Notes under the pieces: model-generated | Seen by the model: the letters and a program-made list of their open reading frames with translations, nothing else | Told to the model about the DNA's origin: nothing | Databases searched by the model: none | Shown here: positions 1-10,979 of the stretch, in pieces | How positions within the stretch are numbered: position 1 is the stretch's first letter | How the letters are laid out: each line of letters begins with the position of its first letter | Made by a program: the position numbers and the translations under genes | Source: Clitoria ternatea | Taxonomy: Eukaryota > Streptophyta > Magnoliopsida > Fabales > Fabaceae | Length of the DNA: 64,000 bases | Assembly (NCBI GenBank): GCA_037962975.1 | Contig: CM075674.1 | Coordinates: 90,598,501-90,662,500 of the forward strand | Direction: 5' to 3'

Positions 1-2798
1 GTTTATAATGAATTTTGATGTGTGAAAATCAAACTTTGATTTGATATATTTGAGTTTGAACATGAAAGGTGTAAAGTTTTGAAATGAATAATTGAAATCT
101 TAGGATCAATGATGTATATCCTTATGATTTTTGATGATTGGTGCATGATTGCTTAAATAACATGTTTCATGAAAAACTTGAGATTAAAGTTGTTTGCATC
201 CATGTGTGTTAGGAAGGATTGAGACATGAAAATGTTGAAATACTAAATCTTGTTGCTTAGATTCAAAGTCCCAAATGATGCATAAACTCTTAATGATATA
301 TGATGTATGAATTATTGAATGAAGCATGTATGAATCCTTGGTGACATATGAATTCCTAATGATGCATGTTGGTTAGCTAGTGGTATCTAAATAACAAATA
401 TCTTCCTTTAACAATGGTATCAATTGAATTAGTAAGAGGAAGAGATCATGAGGACATATTCTTGATTAGATACTTGCCACTATGCTTTGATGATAAATAC
501 ATATGTTGTATACAAGTGGTACTCATGCTTTGATAATTTATGTATAATTTATTGGTATGTCATTTTCTTAACAAGCAAGTATCTTTTCATAACAAGTGGC
601 ATTGAACTTCATATTAAGAAAATGTTATGACTAGTTGATTATGACAAACCTTAAAGTTGCTTTAAGTTAGGACTATGTTATGCTTACATGTCTTACAAAG
701 TTGTCCATCTTAGGCAAAATATTTTCTATGCAATTATATGTTGGTTTTGATAATGTATGCTCTATGCCTAGACTTTAATTTCATGACTAGTAACATGTAT
801 ATGACAATGCATGATTTTGGTGACATGTAAATGATAATGTATGATATGTGATAATACTTGGTATATTAAAGGACAATGCATTATTATACATGACATGACC
901 TTCCTTGATACACCATGCTTGAGTAAATTGGCATCTATCTTAAGTGACATATATGTTTGATGATGCATGATCTTGAATGTGAAAAGAAACTTGAATATAT
1001 GCATCGTTGAAATTGAAAAGAATGTTTGAACAACATTATGATGTATGCTTGAATGTCAACAATCTTGTGATAATATGCTTAAATGTTTATAATTGATATC
1101 AAGAGCTTATATTGGCAAATCCATCTAGTGATATCATGCCTAGATACTAGTAACAAGCGGTATGGACAATGAATAAGTAATAAATAGTGTTGATCAAGAA
1201 AAGAATGCTTGACATAAAAAGGGTCATAGATATATTGGCATGTGTTATAATATAAATGCATGAGTAAGCCAACAAGTTGTATTAATCATTCCACCATTGC
1301 TATGATACCTACATTTGAGTGCATATTGTTGAAAATTCTTCTATGATTACCACTTTGATTGATGATTGACCAATGAATTTTATATACAATTGGTATCTAA
1401 CTTTTGAGTGATATCTATTCATATTGTTATTTCTATTGGTTGAATAAGTGGCATCTATTGAAAGAAGTTGATCATATGCTTAAGAATTACATCAATTAGC
1501 TTAACAATTGGAATTCAATTACAATTGGTATTCAATTACATGTGTTAATAACATTTGGTATTAGACTTGATCAAATTAGTGTAATTGGGTTCATAACAAT
1601 TGGTATCAATATATGTGAAAAGGGGAGAATATATCATGACATCTTAGTATCTATTAAATGACTAAGGAGGAAATATTATCTTGCATGATACATTATGATC
1701 TTCTAACAAATTGGTATATCCTTCAACAATTAGTATCTATTAAATTCATGACATGTGTTCAATAATTGGTATCAAACTTCATCAAATTGATTTCACATGT
1801 TAATAAGTGGTATATGTTTTTACTAGTGACATCAATTACAATAGTAAGGGGGAGCATACACATGAATGAATATCCATCATTTTACCTCTCTATGATTATG
1901 TTTATGGCACTTATGCTTACAACTTTATTCACCCACATGCTTACTTGGAAGAATATCCTTGTGTTTGATAATGCCAAAAAGGAGAAGTTTATGTGCTTAT
2001 TTGAAATGATATGAATGCTTAATTGGAAAGAATCATGTGACGCTTACCATACTTGATAATAATATCAATTACATGATTGAAAATGAGTTAGTAATCAATT
2101 ATCTGCTTACTTGATGAATGAATTATGTGAGTGATTATTGACTCTAAATGCATCAAATTGGTATATATCCTTGATCATGATATGAGCTTTGATTTGAAAT
2201 CCTTTTCATGAAATATTTGCTCTAAATCTCTCTTATTCAAATAGATGAGTTTATTGATGGCATAGAATATAATTAAGATGATAATCTTTTTGATGATGCC
2301 AAAGGGGGAGAGATTAGTGAAAGGATTAGTAAAATGTTATTTATGCCAAAAAGAGGAGAATTACTATGACTATTGTTTTATCATAAGGAAAGTTTTTGAT
2401 GATGCCAAAGGGGGAGAAGGTTATAGGAAGATATAGTCTTTTACAAAGGGGGAGAGATATAAAGAGAGATATAAAGAGAGTTATATATAAGAAAGGGGGA
2501 GAAGATATACACTACCACTATGCTCTAAATTAGATGAACTATTTTGTGGTATCTATTGTATGATTGATATCTATTGTATGATTAAAGGGAGATGATTAAG
2601 AAGGAGAGAACATATATTAAGGGGGAGAGACCTTTGTTTCTTAAATACTTTCTTGATTTCTTGTGTCTATGATTTCATCAACAATTGGTATCAAATTATA
2701 TATGATAGGGCAAGTCCTTCTTGAAATATATTTGAATTATTGTGATACTAACACCCCAAGAGACAAGCATTTGTTGTCATCATCAAAAAGGGGGAGAA
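1..2798 (+). mobile_element. Sirevirus #1, 3' noncoding internal region (element starts upstream of the window)
   Basis: This is AT-rich DNA leading into a polypurine tract and a 3' LTR, so it is the part of a Ty1/copia Sirevirus downstream of pol. I find no credible coding region. It holds about 15 scattered copies of a TGGTATC/T-like word (for example near 382, 412, 1391, 1600, 1758, 2685). It also holds many purine tracts of the form AAAGGGGGAGA (near 1620, 1847, 2304, 2409, 2446, 2496, 2618). Repeated polypurine tracts before the 3' LTR are a known Sirevirus trait. No 3' ORF like the one in Sirevirus #2 is visible, so it is lost or lies further left. Confidence 0.7.
2785..2798 (+). other. 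Polypurine tract of Sirevirus #1
   Basis: AAAAAGGGGGAGAA lies directly before the TG that opens the LTR. It would prime plus-strand DNA synthesis. The same 14 bases stand before the 3' LTR of Sirevirus #2 at 25786-25799. Confidence 0.85.
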
Positions 2799-3074
2799 TG
2801 TAATTTTATGTTGATGTAGGTTTTGATAATGACACAACAAATGGAGAAATATCAAGGATATTATCAAGCAATAATTATGTTTGATGTGGAATCTAAAATG
2901 GTTGATGTTTAAGCTTGATGAACCATTAAGGACACATGTTCAAGGCATTTATAAAGGTTTAAAACAGGTGAAATAAATTTATCAAAATGCCTAAGGATCA
3001 AAGGATTGGAGCCATGATTGAACAAATATCAAAAAGGGTAAAACAAAGTGCTGGAATTCATGCAACAGGTGCAT

Positions 3075-3329
3075 GAATCGATTCATGAAGCAACACAAGG
3101 CCACATGAATCGATTCTTACGTAAAGAAAGGCCCAGAATTGAATTTTGCATAGCTTGAATCGATTCCCACCAAGGCTGAATCGATTCATACGTGTTTCTT
3201 GGCCCAGGATTGCATTTCAAGTAGCTTGAATCGATTCCCACCAAGGCTGAATCGATTCACACGTGTTTCTTGGCCCAGGATTACATTTTCAGTAGCTTGA
3301 ATCGATTCCCACCAAGACTGAATCGATTC
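3075..3329 (+). promoter_or_regulatory. GAATCGATTC palindrome array in Sirevirus #1 LTR
   Basis: Eight perfect copies of GAATCGATTC start at 3075, 3107, 3157, 3178, 3228, 3249, 3299 and 3320. The last six form three pairs with 21-bp spacing, repeated every 71 bp. The array lies about 225 bp upstream of the LTR TATA box. Palindrome clusters are known in Sirevirus LTRs; a role as paired binding sites is inference. Confidence 0.85.
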
Positions 3330-3553
3330 ACACGTTGATCAAGGCACAAATAACACTAAATGAATTGATTCATTTAGAGAATGAATAGATTCATTCTATT
3401 TGAAATTGAAGCTGAACGCTGGACAACCTGGAATCGCATATGGAAATCATAAATCGCACTATGACAAATTTAAAGTTAGCAAAGCCACGCTCCACTATGT
3501 CATATACAATGCTGAAGGAATTATTAAATGCAAAAATCAGGTTCCCTGAAGGC

Positions 3554-3560
3554 TATAAAT
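3554..3560 (+). promoter_or_regulatory. TATA box of Sirevirus #1 LTR
   Basis: TATAAAT in GGCTATAAATAAAGAG sits downstream of the palindrome array, at the place where both LTRs of Sirevirus #2 carry CTCTATAAATGG. It is the likely core promoter of the LTR. Confidence 0.6.
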
Positions 3561-4567
3561 AAAGAGGAAAATTGAAGAAGAAAAACACACCACAGGGAAG
3601 CATTTCCTCTGTTCTTCTCCCTCCCTCTCATTGCAATTCTCTCTATGTTTAATTATTTGGCATATTCCTCTTGATAGTTTATTTAAGAGTTAGAGAGAAA
3701 TATTTTGAGTGAGCTAAATTTGTATATCCTCTCTTTGAGAGTTATTATTTTTGAGAAGCTTCAAATTGTAAATCTACTCTAGTGAGAGAGTTATCATTGT
3801 AATCATTAAAACACCAAAATTCCTTAGAGGTTTGGGTTGAGGGTTCAACCTTGTAATTGTGAGATTGAGAGATTGGGTGGGGTGCCCTTGTACTTGTGAG
3901 GATTGGGTTCTTGAGTGTGGGACACTAGGAAGCCGCGATTGCTCAAAGTTGTATCTCTAATCTCCAATAGTGGAAATCCTTCAAGTGGGTTGCTTGAAGG
4001 CGAGACGTACACCGGGGTGGTGGAACTCGTTATATCGGTTTGCAAATTCTATCTTCCCTAAACTCATTTAATTTGTGCACTTAAATTGCTCACTTGATTT
4101 ATTATATCATTCGTAATTAAATTGGACTAAGTGCATGCTATAAGTTGCAAACTATATTGGTTAACATTGTTGAAGTTAGATTAAATTAAATCCATGAATC
4201 AAATGTCTTAAACATTGTTGGATTTAGTTATTGAGGAAGTAATATATTGGTGTTAACAACTTGGTAAATTATCATGCTTAATTAATTTGTTAGAAGTTGT
4301 TTAAGTTACATTTATATTGGAATTAATTATTGTATGACAAAGTGTTTCAAGAATTGCCTTAACTAATAACTTGCTTTACTTATCAAAATCAATTCTTGAA
4401 CATAGTCCATTCAACTCAAAATGTTTAGTATGAAATGTGCTTCATAATTATTACATCTTTTATATTGCATCATTTGTGTACTACTAATCGTTTTGAAAGG
4501 GATTCCGCGCGAAAATTTGAAATACTCAATTCACCCCCCCTCTTGAGTATCGAGGCCTTGGCTAACA

Positions 4568-5126
4568 AGATCCACTTCCGAGTGGAAGGTTAGGGTGTCT
4601 CCGAGTGAGCTATGGCCGAGAGAATCACTTCCGAGTGAAGAAAAATTGGAGTATTTCCGAGTGAAGATTAGAATGTTTCCGAGTGAGGTATATCCGAGTG
4701 AACCTTTTCTGAGTGAAGAAAGATCAGTGTTCCCGAGTGGACCTATTTCCGAGTGAAACCCGACTTGTTGACTTTCCTTGTAAGTCTTGTTCGCTCAGGT
4801 TTAAAGTGTAGCATTTGCCCAAGCGAGTCGGATCTCACCTAAGCGACCTTCTCGGATTTCGCCTAAGCGAATCAGGGTCTCGCTCAGGCGAATGACCCCT
4901 GTCTTCATCTTTCTTCTTCCGCTGATTGTTGTTAATTCCATTTCATTAATTAATTTATTTCCGATCGGTCATTATTTTGAATATGCTTTTATTATTTTGA
5001 AGGTAATTAAGAATAGTAAATATTATTTTATATTAAGACCGAGTTAATATTTATTAAACGCAAAAAATTATTTCAAAAATGATTAAACGGTTATAATTAA
5101 ATGGAAAAATGACACAGGTCGTCACA
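4568..5126 (+). repeat. Right part of a gypsy 5' LTR (element G1)
   Basis: This segment ends in GTCACA and is followed after two bases by an iMet primer site, so it is the 3' end of a 5' LTR. Its left part is cut off by Sirevirus #1. It carries about ten copies of CCGAGTGA-like words (4578-4755). A second motif set of the type CGCCTAAGCG lies near 4792, 4816, 4836, 4860 and 4881. The spacing inside the pairs 4816/4836 and 4860/4881 is 20 and 21 bp, as in the Athila-like LTRs. Confidence 0.75.
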
Positions 5127-5128
5127 GT

Positions 5129-5140
5129 TGGTATCAGAGC
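5129..5140 (+). other. Primer binding site (iMet tRNA) of G1
   Basis: TGGTATCAGAGC is the plant retrotransposon site complementary to the 3' end of initiator methionine tRNA. It begins two bases after the LTR end. Confidence 0.9.
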
Positions 5141-5370
5141 GGTTCTTTCTAGAGCCCGGTGTATGGGTGAACCCAGTGAATTGTGTTGAGTCCTATACTG
5201 GGCTGTTTTTGCATTCTATTGCCTTGTGCTTGTGGTTGTTTGTGCAGCTTGGCATCATTCCCTTGGCACTCCAGCGGCGTTGTATTTTATATGTGTGAGG
5301 TAAATATCCGACTCCCTGGTAGAGCATTGGTTATTAATTGTGATGTGTTAGTTCATTGTAGAATTACATT

Positions 5371-5855
5371 ATGGCTGAAGGGACTAGTTCTGGTGGAAGA
5401 GATGACTTCATCTCAAAGTTTTCCCAATTGATGAGTAGGACCAAATCTGGTCCCACTCTTGATAAATTCCTGAAAAGGAATCCCCTTGCCTATAAAGGAG
5501 GGCATGATTACGATGGGGCGTATGTTTGGATAAGGGAAATCGAACAAGTTTTTGAATATTTCAAGTGCTCGGAGGAGCAGAAAGTACAGTTTGCTACTTA
5601 CCAATTGAAGGACGAGGCTAGGGTATGGTGGTCTCGGACTAAGGTACAGATGAAAGCGGCGAGTGAACCGCTAGTGTGGGCGAATTTCTGAAGGAGGTTT
5701 CTTGTCAAGTACTTCCCGGATAATTATAAAATCTGAAAGGAAATGGAGTTTTTGAGGTTGGAACAGAGCCGAGTGTCAGTGGCCGAGTACACTACTAAGT
5801 TTGACGAGCTGTGTGACTTCTATCACTCTCTCACTGGAAGGAACCGAGAGTAGTA
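5371..5855 (+). pseudogene. gag: G1 gag, 5' part only
   Basis: This is the start of a Ty3/gypsy chromovirus-type Gag, the capsid protein that packages element RNA. The ATG at 5371 follows the LTR, primer site and a 230-bp leader. The reading frame contains a conserved Gag core (LDKFLKRNPLAYKGG, then WIREIEQVFEYFKC and ARVWWSRTK). An in-frame TGA at 5689 and a second stop near 5735 interrupt it. Homology continues to about 5855, through a stretch reading VAEYTTKFDELCDFYHSL, and then stops abruptly. The zinc knuckle and all of pol are missing. The following DNA is the tail of a different element, so the gag was cut by insertion or recombination. It is a separate copy from the gag at 7991, which covers the same domain. 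Confidence 0.8.
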
Positions 5856-6415
5856 AGTGTGCCAAGATGTGCCAAAGGACTGAAAGAGAAGAAGGTGCAA
5901 AGCACCATAAGTAATTGAGTATCCTTCATCTGAAAATAATGAAAGCAAGAGAGCTAGTAGAGGCATTTAAGTTAAGATTGAGGCAAGGCATCAGTGGGCA
6001 CATCTTTTAACCCAACAATGACTAGAAAAACAAAAATAGAGCCTGTAGCCTAACCCTATTACAAGCTTAAAAAACCCTTACTGATCCAATTGTGCTAGCA
6101 TATGTCATGATGTTTAGAACTGTTGCAAGCCTATGTTGATCTAACAATTATGTAGGTGATGAGTGCATGAAACTGAACCTTATACACTGAGAGAAGAGTG
6201 AAACACCAATCCAGTGAGGAAAGTATCACCAGCTTGTTTCCCAAAGGAGGTGTGAGTAATTATATTTTTAGAATTTGTAAAAAGAAAGCATGAAGGATAT
6301 TCAATAATTATGGTATGAATTAAGTTAAGGAAAGATTGATTGCTTTGAGTAAGTGCTGTTGATTAATTAATCTGAGTATTTGCTTGAGGACAAGCAAGTT
6401 TTAAGTTTGGGGATG
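5856..6415 (+). mobile_element. 3' internal tail of an Athila/Tat-like element
   Basis: I see no coding region here. The segment ends with GCTTGAGGACAAGCAAGTT and the purine-rich AAGTTTGGGGATG directly before a TGATAAG LTR start, an arrangement typical of the 3' end of non-chromovirus Ty3/gypsy elements. The junction with the G1 gag near 5855 is a breakpoint. Confidence 0.5.
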
Positions 6416-6700
6416 TGATAAGTCTTGAAAAGACTTAATAATTTCACCTTTAATTTAACTTAATCCATTTAATATTGTTTATTTTGGCACTATTATTTAA
6501 TAAATTGTCATTAATTCTGGTGTTATTTATTTATTTCAAAAGTGTTTTAATTATGCAAGAAAATGATTAAAAGGATAAAGTATATATAGGAATTATGTTT
6601 ATTTGTAAAATCACTAACCCAACGTACATACGCTAGACAGCCAGCGTACATACGCTAGGCATTTATTTGTTTGCATTTTACAGGATCAGGGACACGATCA

Positions 6701-6930
6701 AGCTCAAGCGAGGGAGTTCCCCACTCAAGCGTGAAGTCAAAAAGGAAATCCACGCTCAAGCGCGTGGAAGCCACGCTTAAGCGTGAGCCTTGCAATCTAC
6801 GTGAAACTTCATGCATGCATCAAAGTAACGCGACCACGCTCAAGTGGACCATAGTCACGCTTAAGCGTGACTTCACTGCACCCTGAATTTAACACTCGCG
6901 CTTAAGCACCAGTTAGTCACGCTCAAGCGT
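6701..6930 (+). promoter_or_regulatory. CGCTTAAGCG-type palindrome pairs in the Athila/Tat-like LTR
   Basis: Four pairs of the ten-base word CGCTYAAGCG or one-base variants start at 6701/6722, 6753/6774, 6837/6858 and 6899/6920. In each pair the spacing is exactly 21 bp. They lie about 220 bp upstream of the TATA box. Confidence 0.8.
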
Positions 6931-7148
6931 GGTGTTAGTTGCGCAGTTAGTTATTTTTCCCTCCAAGTGAAGTGCTGCAGTCTGCTTTAATTAGTTGTGT
7001 TTCTGTTGCTGTTTTCTACTGTACCTTAGTAACTTAAGTAATGTTTTATAATTAAGTATTTCCCTATAATTATGTATTTAGCTTAGCTAGTTAATTATTA
7101 ATTAAGTATTCCTTTGTAATTAATTAAGTAGTTAGTTAGTTAGATGTC

Positions 7149-7156
7149 TATATATA
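7149..7156 (+). promoter_or_regulatory. Probable TATA box of the LTR
   Basis: TATATATA in GTCTATATATACTTG lies downstream of the palindrome array, matching the position of the TATA box in the other LTRs here. Confidence 0.45.
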
Positions 7157-7990
7157 CTTGTACATACTCTGTAAAAAAAGAAGAGACACACACAGAAGCA
7201 ATAGACGATTCATTTTCTTATTTCCAATCTCTCTCTAAATTCTCTCGTCCATGTCTCTCCACATTCCTTCGGCAGAATCCATTTCCATGGGTTTCTAAAC
7301 CCCTAGGGTTGGGTTTGCTGAAGCTTCCGATGGAATCTTGAAGCTGCATTGAGGAAATTATCTTCCGAAGTAAGAGGAGAACAAGCTGAGAAGTGGATCT
7401 ACTCTGCTGAATTGACAAATTTAGATCCAAATGAAGAATTTCACCAGTGAGGAATCATGGTTGAGGCTTAGATAACTTCTAGCTTCCTAACTAATTCAGG
7501 CCTAGTAATTAGATGAATAGTTAGGGTTCAACCCCCAATTTCATATTAGATTTCTCTGTCACTGAACACCTAAGGGATGAGGGTTTAATGCTTAGGAATT
7601 AGTGTTATTCACCTAAGGAATTAAGGATTAACCAACTGTGAATTGTCCTCTTGCATCTGAAGCTTAATTGAACCTCGATTGCATGTTCCTTGATGACGTT
7701 GTACGCTGAAGTAATCCTAACCTATTTTCCATTAATCACATTTCATCTCCTATATTGTTTCTAAAAATATAAAAACATAGAAAATATAAAACCACAAAAA
7801 TAGAATGAATTGTATCTACTTGCGTTGGTTCAGCTTGTACTAGTCTAAGATTGCGGTAATTACCACAATTCCTGTAGGAACGATCAAATATATTACAAAT
7901 TTAACGATTGGTGCGCTTGCCAAAAGAAAATAAATCCTCTAAGAGTCACACAATAAGTCGATAATAATTCATGATTTTCACACCAAGTTA

Positions 7991-8806
7991 ATGGCTCAGG
8001 ATTTACCAATCAACTGCGGTACGGGTGGACTTGATAGGTTTCTAAAGAGGAAGCCTTTTACTTTTCGGGGCAGTTGAAACCCCGAGGGCACCTATCTCTG
8101 GATCAAGGAAATGGAGCGTATCCTACGTTCCTTAGAGTGCATTGAAGCTTAAAAGGTGGAATATGCCACCTACCAACTCATTGAGGAAGCTGAAACTTGG
8201 TGGTTGCAAGCCAAGTATCGTATGATACGTGTTGGAAGACATCTTGATCTGGGATAATTTCAAAGAAGATTTTCTGGAGGAGTTTTTCCCGGCTAATGTG
8301 CGGAGCTGGAAAGAATTAGAATTTATGGAATTAAAGCAAGGTGCTATGTCTGTTGGCGAGTACACCACCAAATATAATGAATTAAGTTTGTTTTACCATC
8401 TGTTTCAGAATGAGGGAACAAAAGTTTCTAGATGTGTAAAGTATGAAAGTGGACTTAGATCTGAACTGAAGGAAGCAATAAGATGTCAAGAAATCCATAA
8501 TTTCCTACATTGGTGAACAAGTGTAAAATTTTTAAGGAAGGCCAATTGGCCAGAGTGGCCGAAAGAAAAGCTAATAAAGGTTTGAAGACCCAATCTAGAA
8601 AATTCAAGAAGTAGGGCCAAAGAGGTCTAAACCATTATCGGGGAGGATCTTCTTCTTCTTCTTCTGGTGGCTGGGGTGGTGACTAAGGTTATGTCGAGTG
8701 TTTTCATTATGGTGGTAACCACTTGGCAAGAAACTGTTTCCAATGACCTGAAGTTATATGTCATTACTATGTTCAAAAAGGCCATATTTGTTCTGAATGC
8801 CCTCAG
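7991..8806 (+). pseudogene. gag: G2 gag with two degenerate zinc knuckles
   Basis: The first ATG at 7991 opens a Gag core (LDRFLKRKPFTFRG, then LWIKEMERILRSLECIEA), which is broken by in-frame stops near 8075 and 8150 and by frameshifts. The capsid region continues through 8229-8516 (reading VGEYTTKYNELSLFYHLF). Two zinc knuckles follow at about 8695-8815. Both have lost their second cysteine to tyrosine (CFHYGGNHLARNC and CHYYVQKGHICSEC), so zinc binding would fail. The protease reading frame follows directly. Gag would form the virus-like particle. Confidence 0.75.
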
Positions 8807-9379
8807 TTGGTTAGGGCAAATGCTTCTAGTGGTCAATGTACTGTTGTTGGTTACGGTGGTGATGGAAACCGTGGTGGACAAGCTAGAAGAGGTCGAGGAT
8901 TACAACCTCCTAGGAGGGATGATGCTCAAGCTGGGAATATCCAGAAGCTAGTTGCTCTTGGACATGTAATTACAATATCTGGTACTGAAGTGGATCAAGC
9001 TGATGACTATACCATTGGTGTTATTTTTGACTCCGAAGCTACACATTCTTTTATATCTGACAATTATGTGAAGCGGTTAAGGTTACCCATATCTGATATG
9101 GACCATACTTTAGTTGTCTCTACTCTGGCTGGTTTCAATATGCCGACTGCCACTATTTGTAGGGGTGTATGTTTCACCTTGGGTGACCGAAAGTTCATGG
9201 TTGATTTGATTTGTTTGCCCCTGGAAGACCTTGATATTATTCTGGGCATGGATTGGTTATCCGCCAATCATGTGATGGTCGATTATTGTCAAAAGAAAGT
9301 TATTTTTCCAACGGATCCTGTTCATAATTTTTTTTGTAAGTGGTATTTCTCAGTGGTTCATGATTCTTGCTATATCTGA
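8807..9379 (+). pseudogene. G2 aspartic protease region
   Basis: An open stretch of 190 codons spans the Gag C-terminus (Gly/Arg-rich) and the retropepsin domain. The catalytic motif at 9029-9058 reads DSEATHSFIS where chromoviruses have DSGATHSFIS. The Gly-to-Glu change next to the catalytic Asp would probably destroy activity. The downstream motif IILGMDWLSANHVMVDY is typical of this protease family. The protease would normally cut the Gag-Pol polyprotein. Confidence 0.8.
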
Positions 9380-9469
9380 GGGTAAGGGTTCCTCCAGTAT
9401 TCATTCATTGTTGTGTTTGAGTTTCTGGATGTTTTTCTGGAAGATGTTCCTGGATTGCCCCCACAGCAG

Positions 9470-10790
9470 GAAGTGGAATTTGCTATTGACCTTGTTCTTA
9501 GTGCTGAACCTGTTTCCAAGGCATCGTACCGTGTGTCTCCTATGGAATTAGATGAATTAAAGCGGTAAGTTGATGAGTTGCTAGTTAAACAATTTATCCA
9601 TCAATGTTTCAGCATAGGGTGCCCCGTTGCTACTTGTAAGCAAGAAATATGGTTCCATGCGGCTGTGTATTGATTATCGATAATTGAATAAGTTGACGAT
9701 TAAGAATAAATATCTGTTGCCGCGTATTGACGATTTGTTAGACCAGTTGGAAGGTGCTAAAGTTTTTTCTAAGATTGATATCCAATCTGGGTATCACCAG
9801 ATTTGTGTGAAGACAGATGATGTCCCTAAGACGATGTTTAGAACCCGTTATGGACATTATGAATATGTTGTTATGCCTTTTGGTGTGTCCAATACGCCCA
9901 CGATTTTCATAGATTACATGAATTGCATTTTTCATTCTTATTGGGATAAGTTTGTTATGGTGTTTATTGATGATATTTTGGTGTATTCCAAGTCTTTGGA
10001 GGAACATGCGAGGCATCTTTGCCTTGTGCTACAAATTTTGTGTGAAAGAAGGCTATATGCCAAGTTGTCTAAGTATGGATTCTGTTTGGATAAGGTGTAA
10101 TTCCTTGGCTATATGATTTCTCAAGATGGTGTGGTCGTGGATCCAACTAAGGTTGAAGCTGTAATGGCTTGGAAACAGCCACGATCAGTTACTGAAGTAT
10201 AGAGTTTTCTGGGGTTGGCCGGATATTATCGAAGATTTATTGAAAGTTTCTTTTTCTTAGCTTTCCTATTGACACAATTAACTCGGGAGGACCATCCTTT
10301 TGTGTGGGCCTCTAAGTGTGATGCGAGTTTTATGGAGCTAAAATGCTAACTCACTTCTACGCCTGTTCTGGCATTGCCTGACTTGCAGAAAGATTTTGTG
10401 GTGTATTGTGATGCATCCAAGCTTGGCTTGGGATGCGTTTTGATGCAGAATGAACAGGTGATTGCGTATGACTTAAGGCAGCTATAACTCCACGAAGTGA
10501 ACCATCTTACTCATGATCTTGAGTTAGCAGTAGTGGTGTTTGCCTTGAGATTATGAATGCACTATTTGTACGGTTCAAGGTTTGTGGTATTCAGTGATCA
10601 TAAAAGCCTCAAATATCTTTTTGATCAAAAGGAATTGAACATGCGCCATAGACGATAGATGGAGTTCTTGAAGGACTATGACTTCGATCTGAAGTACCAT
10701 CATGGGAAAGCCAACGTTATGGCTGATGCTTTGAGCAGAAAGTCTATCCATATGGCGTCTTTAATGTTAAAGGAGCATGGATTATTAGAG
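9470..10790 (+). pseudogene. pol: G2 reverse transcriptase and RNase H
   Basis: The RT domain is recognisable from VSPMELDELKR (about 9535) and is open between 9684 and 10100. It includes FSKIDIQSGYHQI, YVVMPFGVSNTP and the catalytic FIDD at 9962-9973. A stop at about 10098 and others near 10200 and 10347 break the thumb. RNase H follows with YCDASKLGLG near 10404, SDHKSLKYLF near 10600 and ADALSRK near 10725. Together these would copy element RNA into DNA. At least six stops and one frameshift (around 9650) make it inactive. Confidence 0.8.
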
Positions 10791-10979
10791 TAGTTTTGAG
10801 ATTTAAATCTTGATGTCCAGCTGCGTGCTGATGGTGCAATGATTGTGGGTAAGTTGAGGATTGTTAATGAATTTATGAAGATGGTCTGTAAGTAGCAAAA
10901 ATCTGACTCATATCTCTAGAAATTGAAAAAGCATATGGCTAAAGGTAAAGATGTATCTCTTTCTGAAGGAACTGATGGT

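Larger units (their letters stand above)
2799..4567 (+). repeat. 3' LTR of Sirevirus #1 (1769 bp)
   Basis: The LTR opens with TGTAATTTTATG after the polypurine tract and closes with GGCTAACA. Its layout matches the LTRs of Sirevirus #2: a leader with TTTTGATAATGACA, a palindrome array, a TATA box, a block with GAGACGTACACCGGG, and a C-rich end followed by CTTGAGTATCGAGGCC. It abuts a gypsy LTR fragment at 4568, so the Sirevirus probably inserted into that LTR. The target duplication cannot be checked because the left end is outside the window. Confidence 0.85.
6416..7940 (+). repeat. LTR of an Athila/Tat-like element (right edge uncertain)
   Basis: The LTR opens with TGATAAG, the same start as the Athila LTRs at 48866 and 60817, after a purine tract. 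It contains a palindrome array (6701-6930), a TATA box near 7149, and a late region with CACAATTCCTGTAGGAACGA. The right edge is unclear: chromovirus gag sequence is recognisable from 7991, and I see no clean TCA end or tRNA-Asp primer site. Short ORFs inside it are chance. Confidence 0.6.

Noticed and set aside
1766..2014. 82-codon hydrophobic ORF in the 3' region of Sirevirus #1 that might be an envelope-like membrane protein
   Set aside because: It overlaps the TGGTATC and purine-tract repeats, has AT-driven composition and does not resemble the 3' ORF of Sirevirus #2.
3070..3330. The regular repeats in the Sirevirus LTR as a CRISPR array
   Set aside because: The repeated word is a 10-bp palindrome inside a plant LTR, the spacers are themselves repeated, and no cas genes exist.
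7900..7920. TTGGTGCGCTTGCC as a tRNA-Asp primer site
   Set aside because: It matches the expected TGGCGCCGTTGCC poorly; similar text occurs inside LTR ends, so I left the boundary open.
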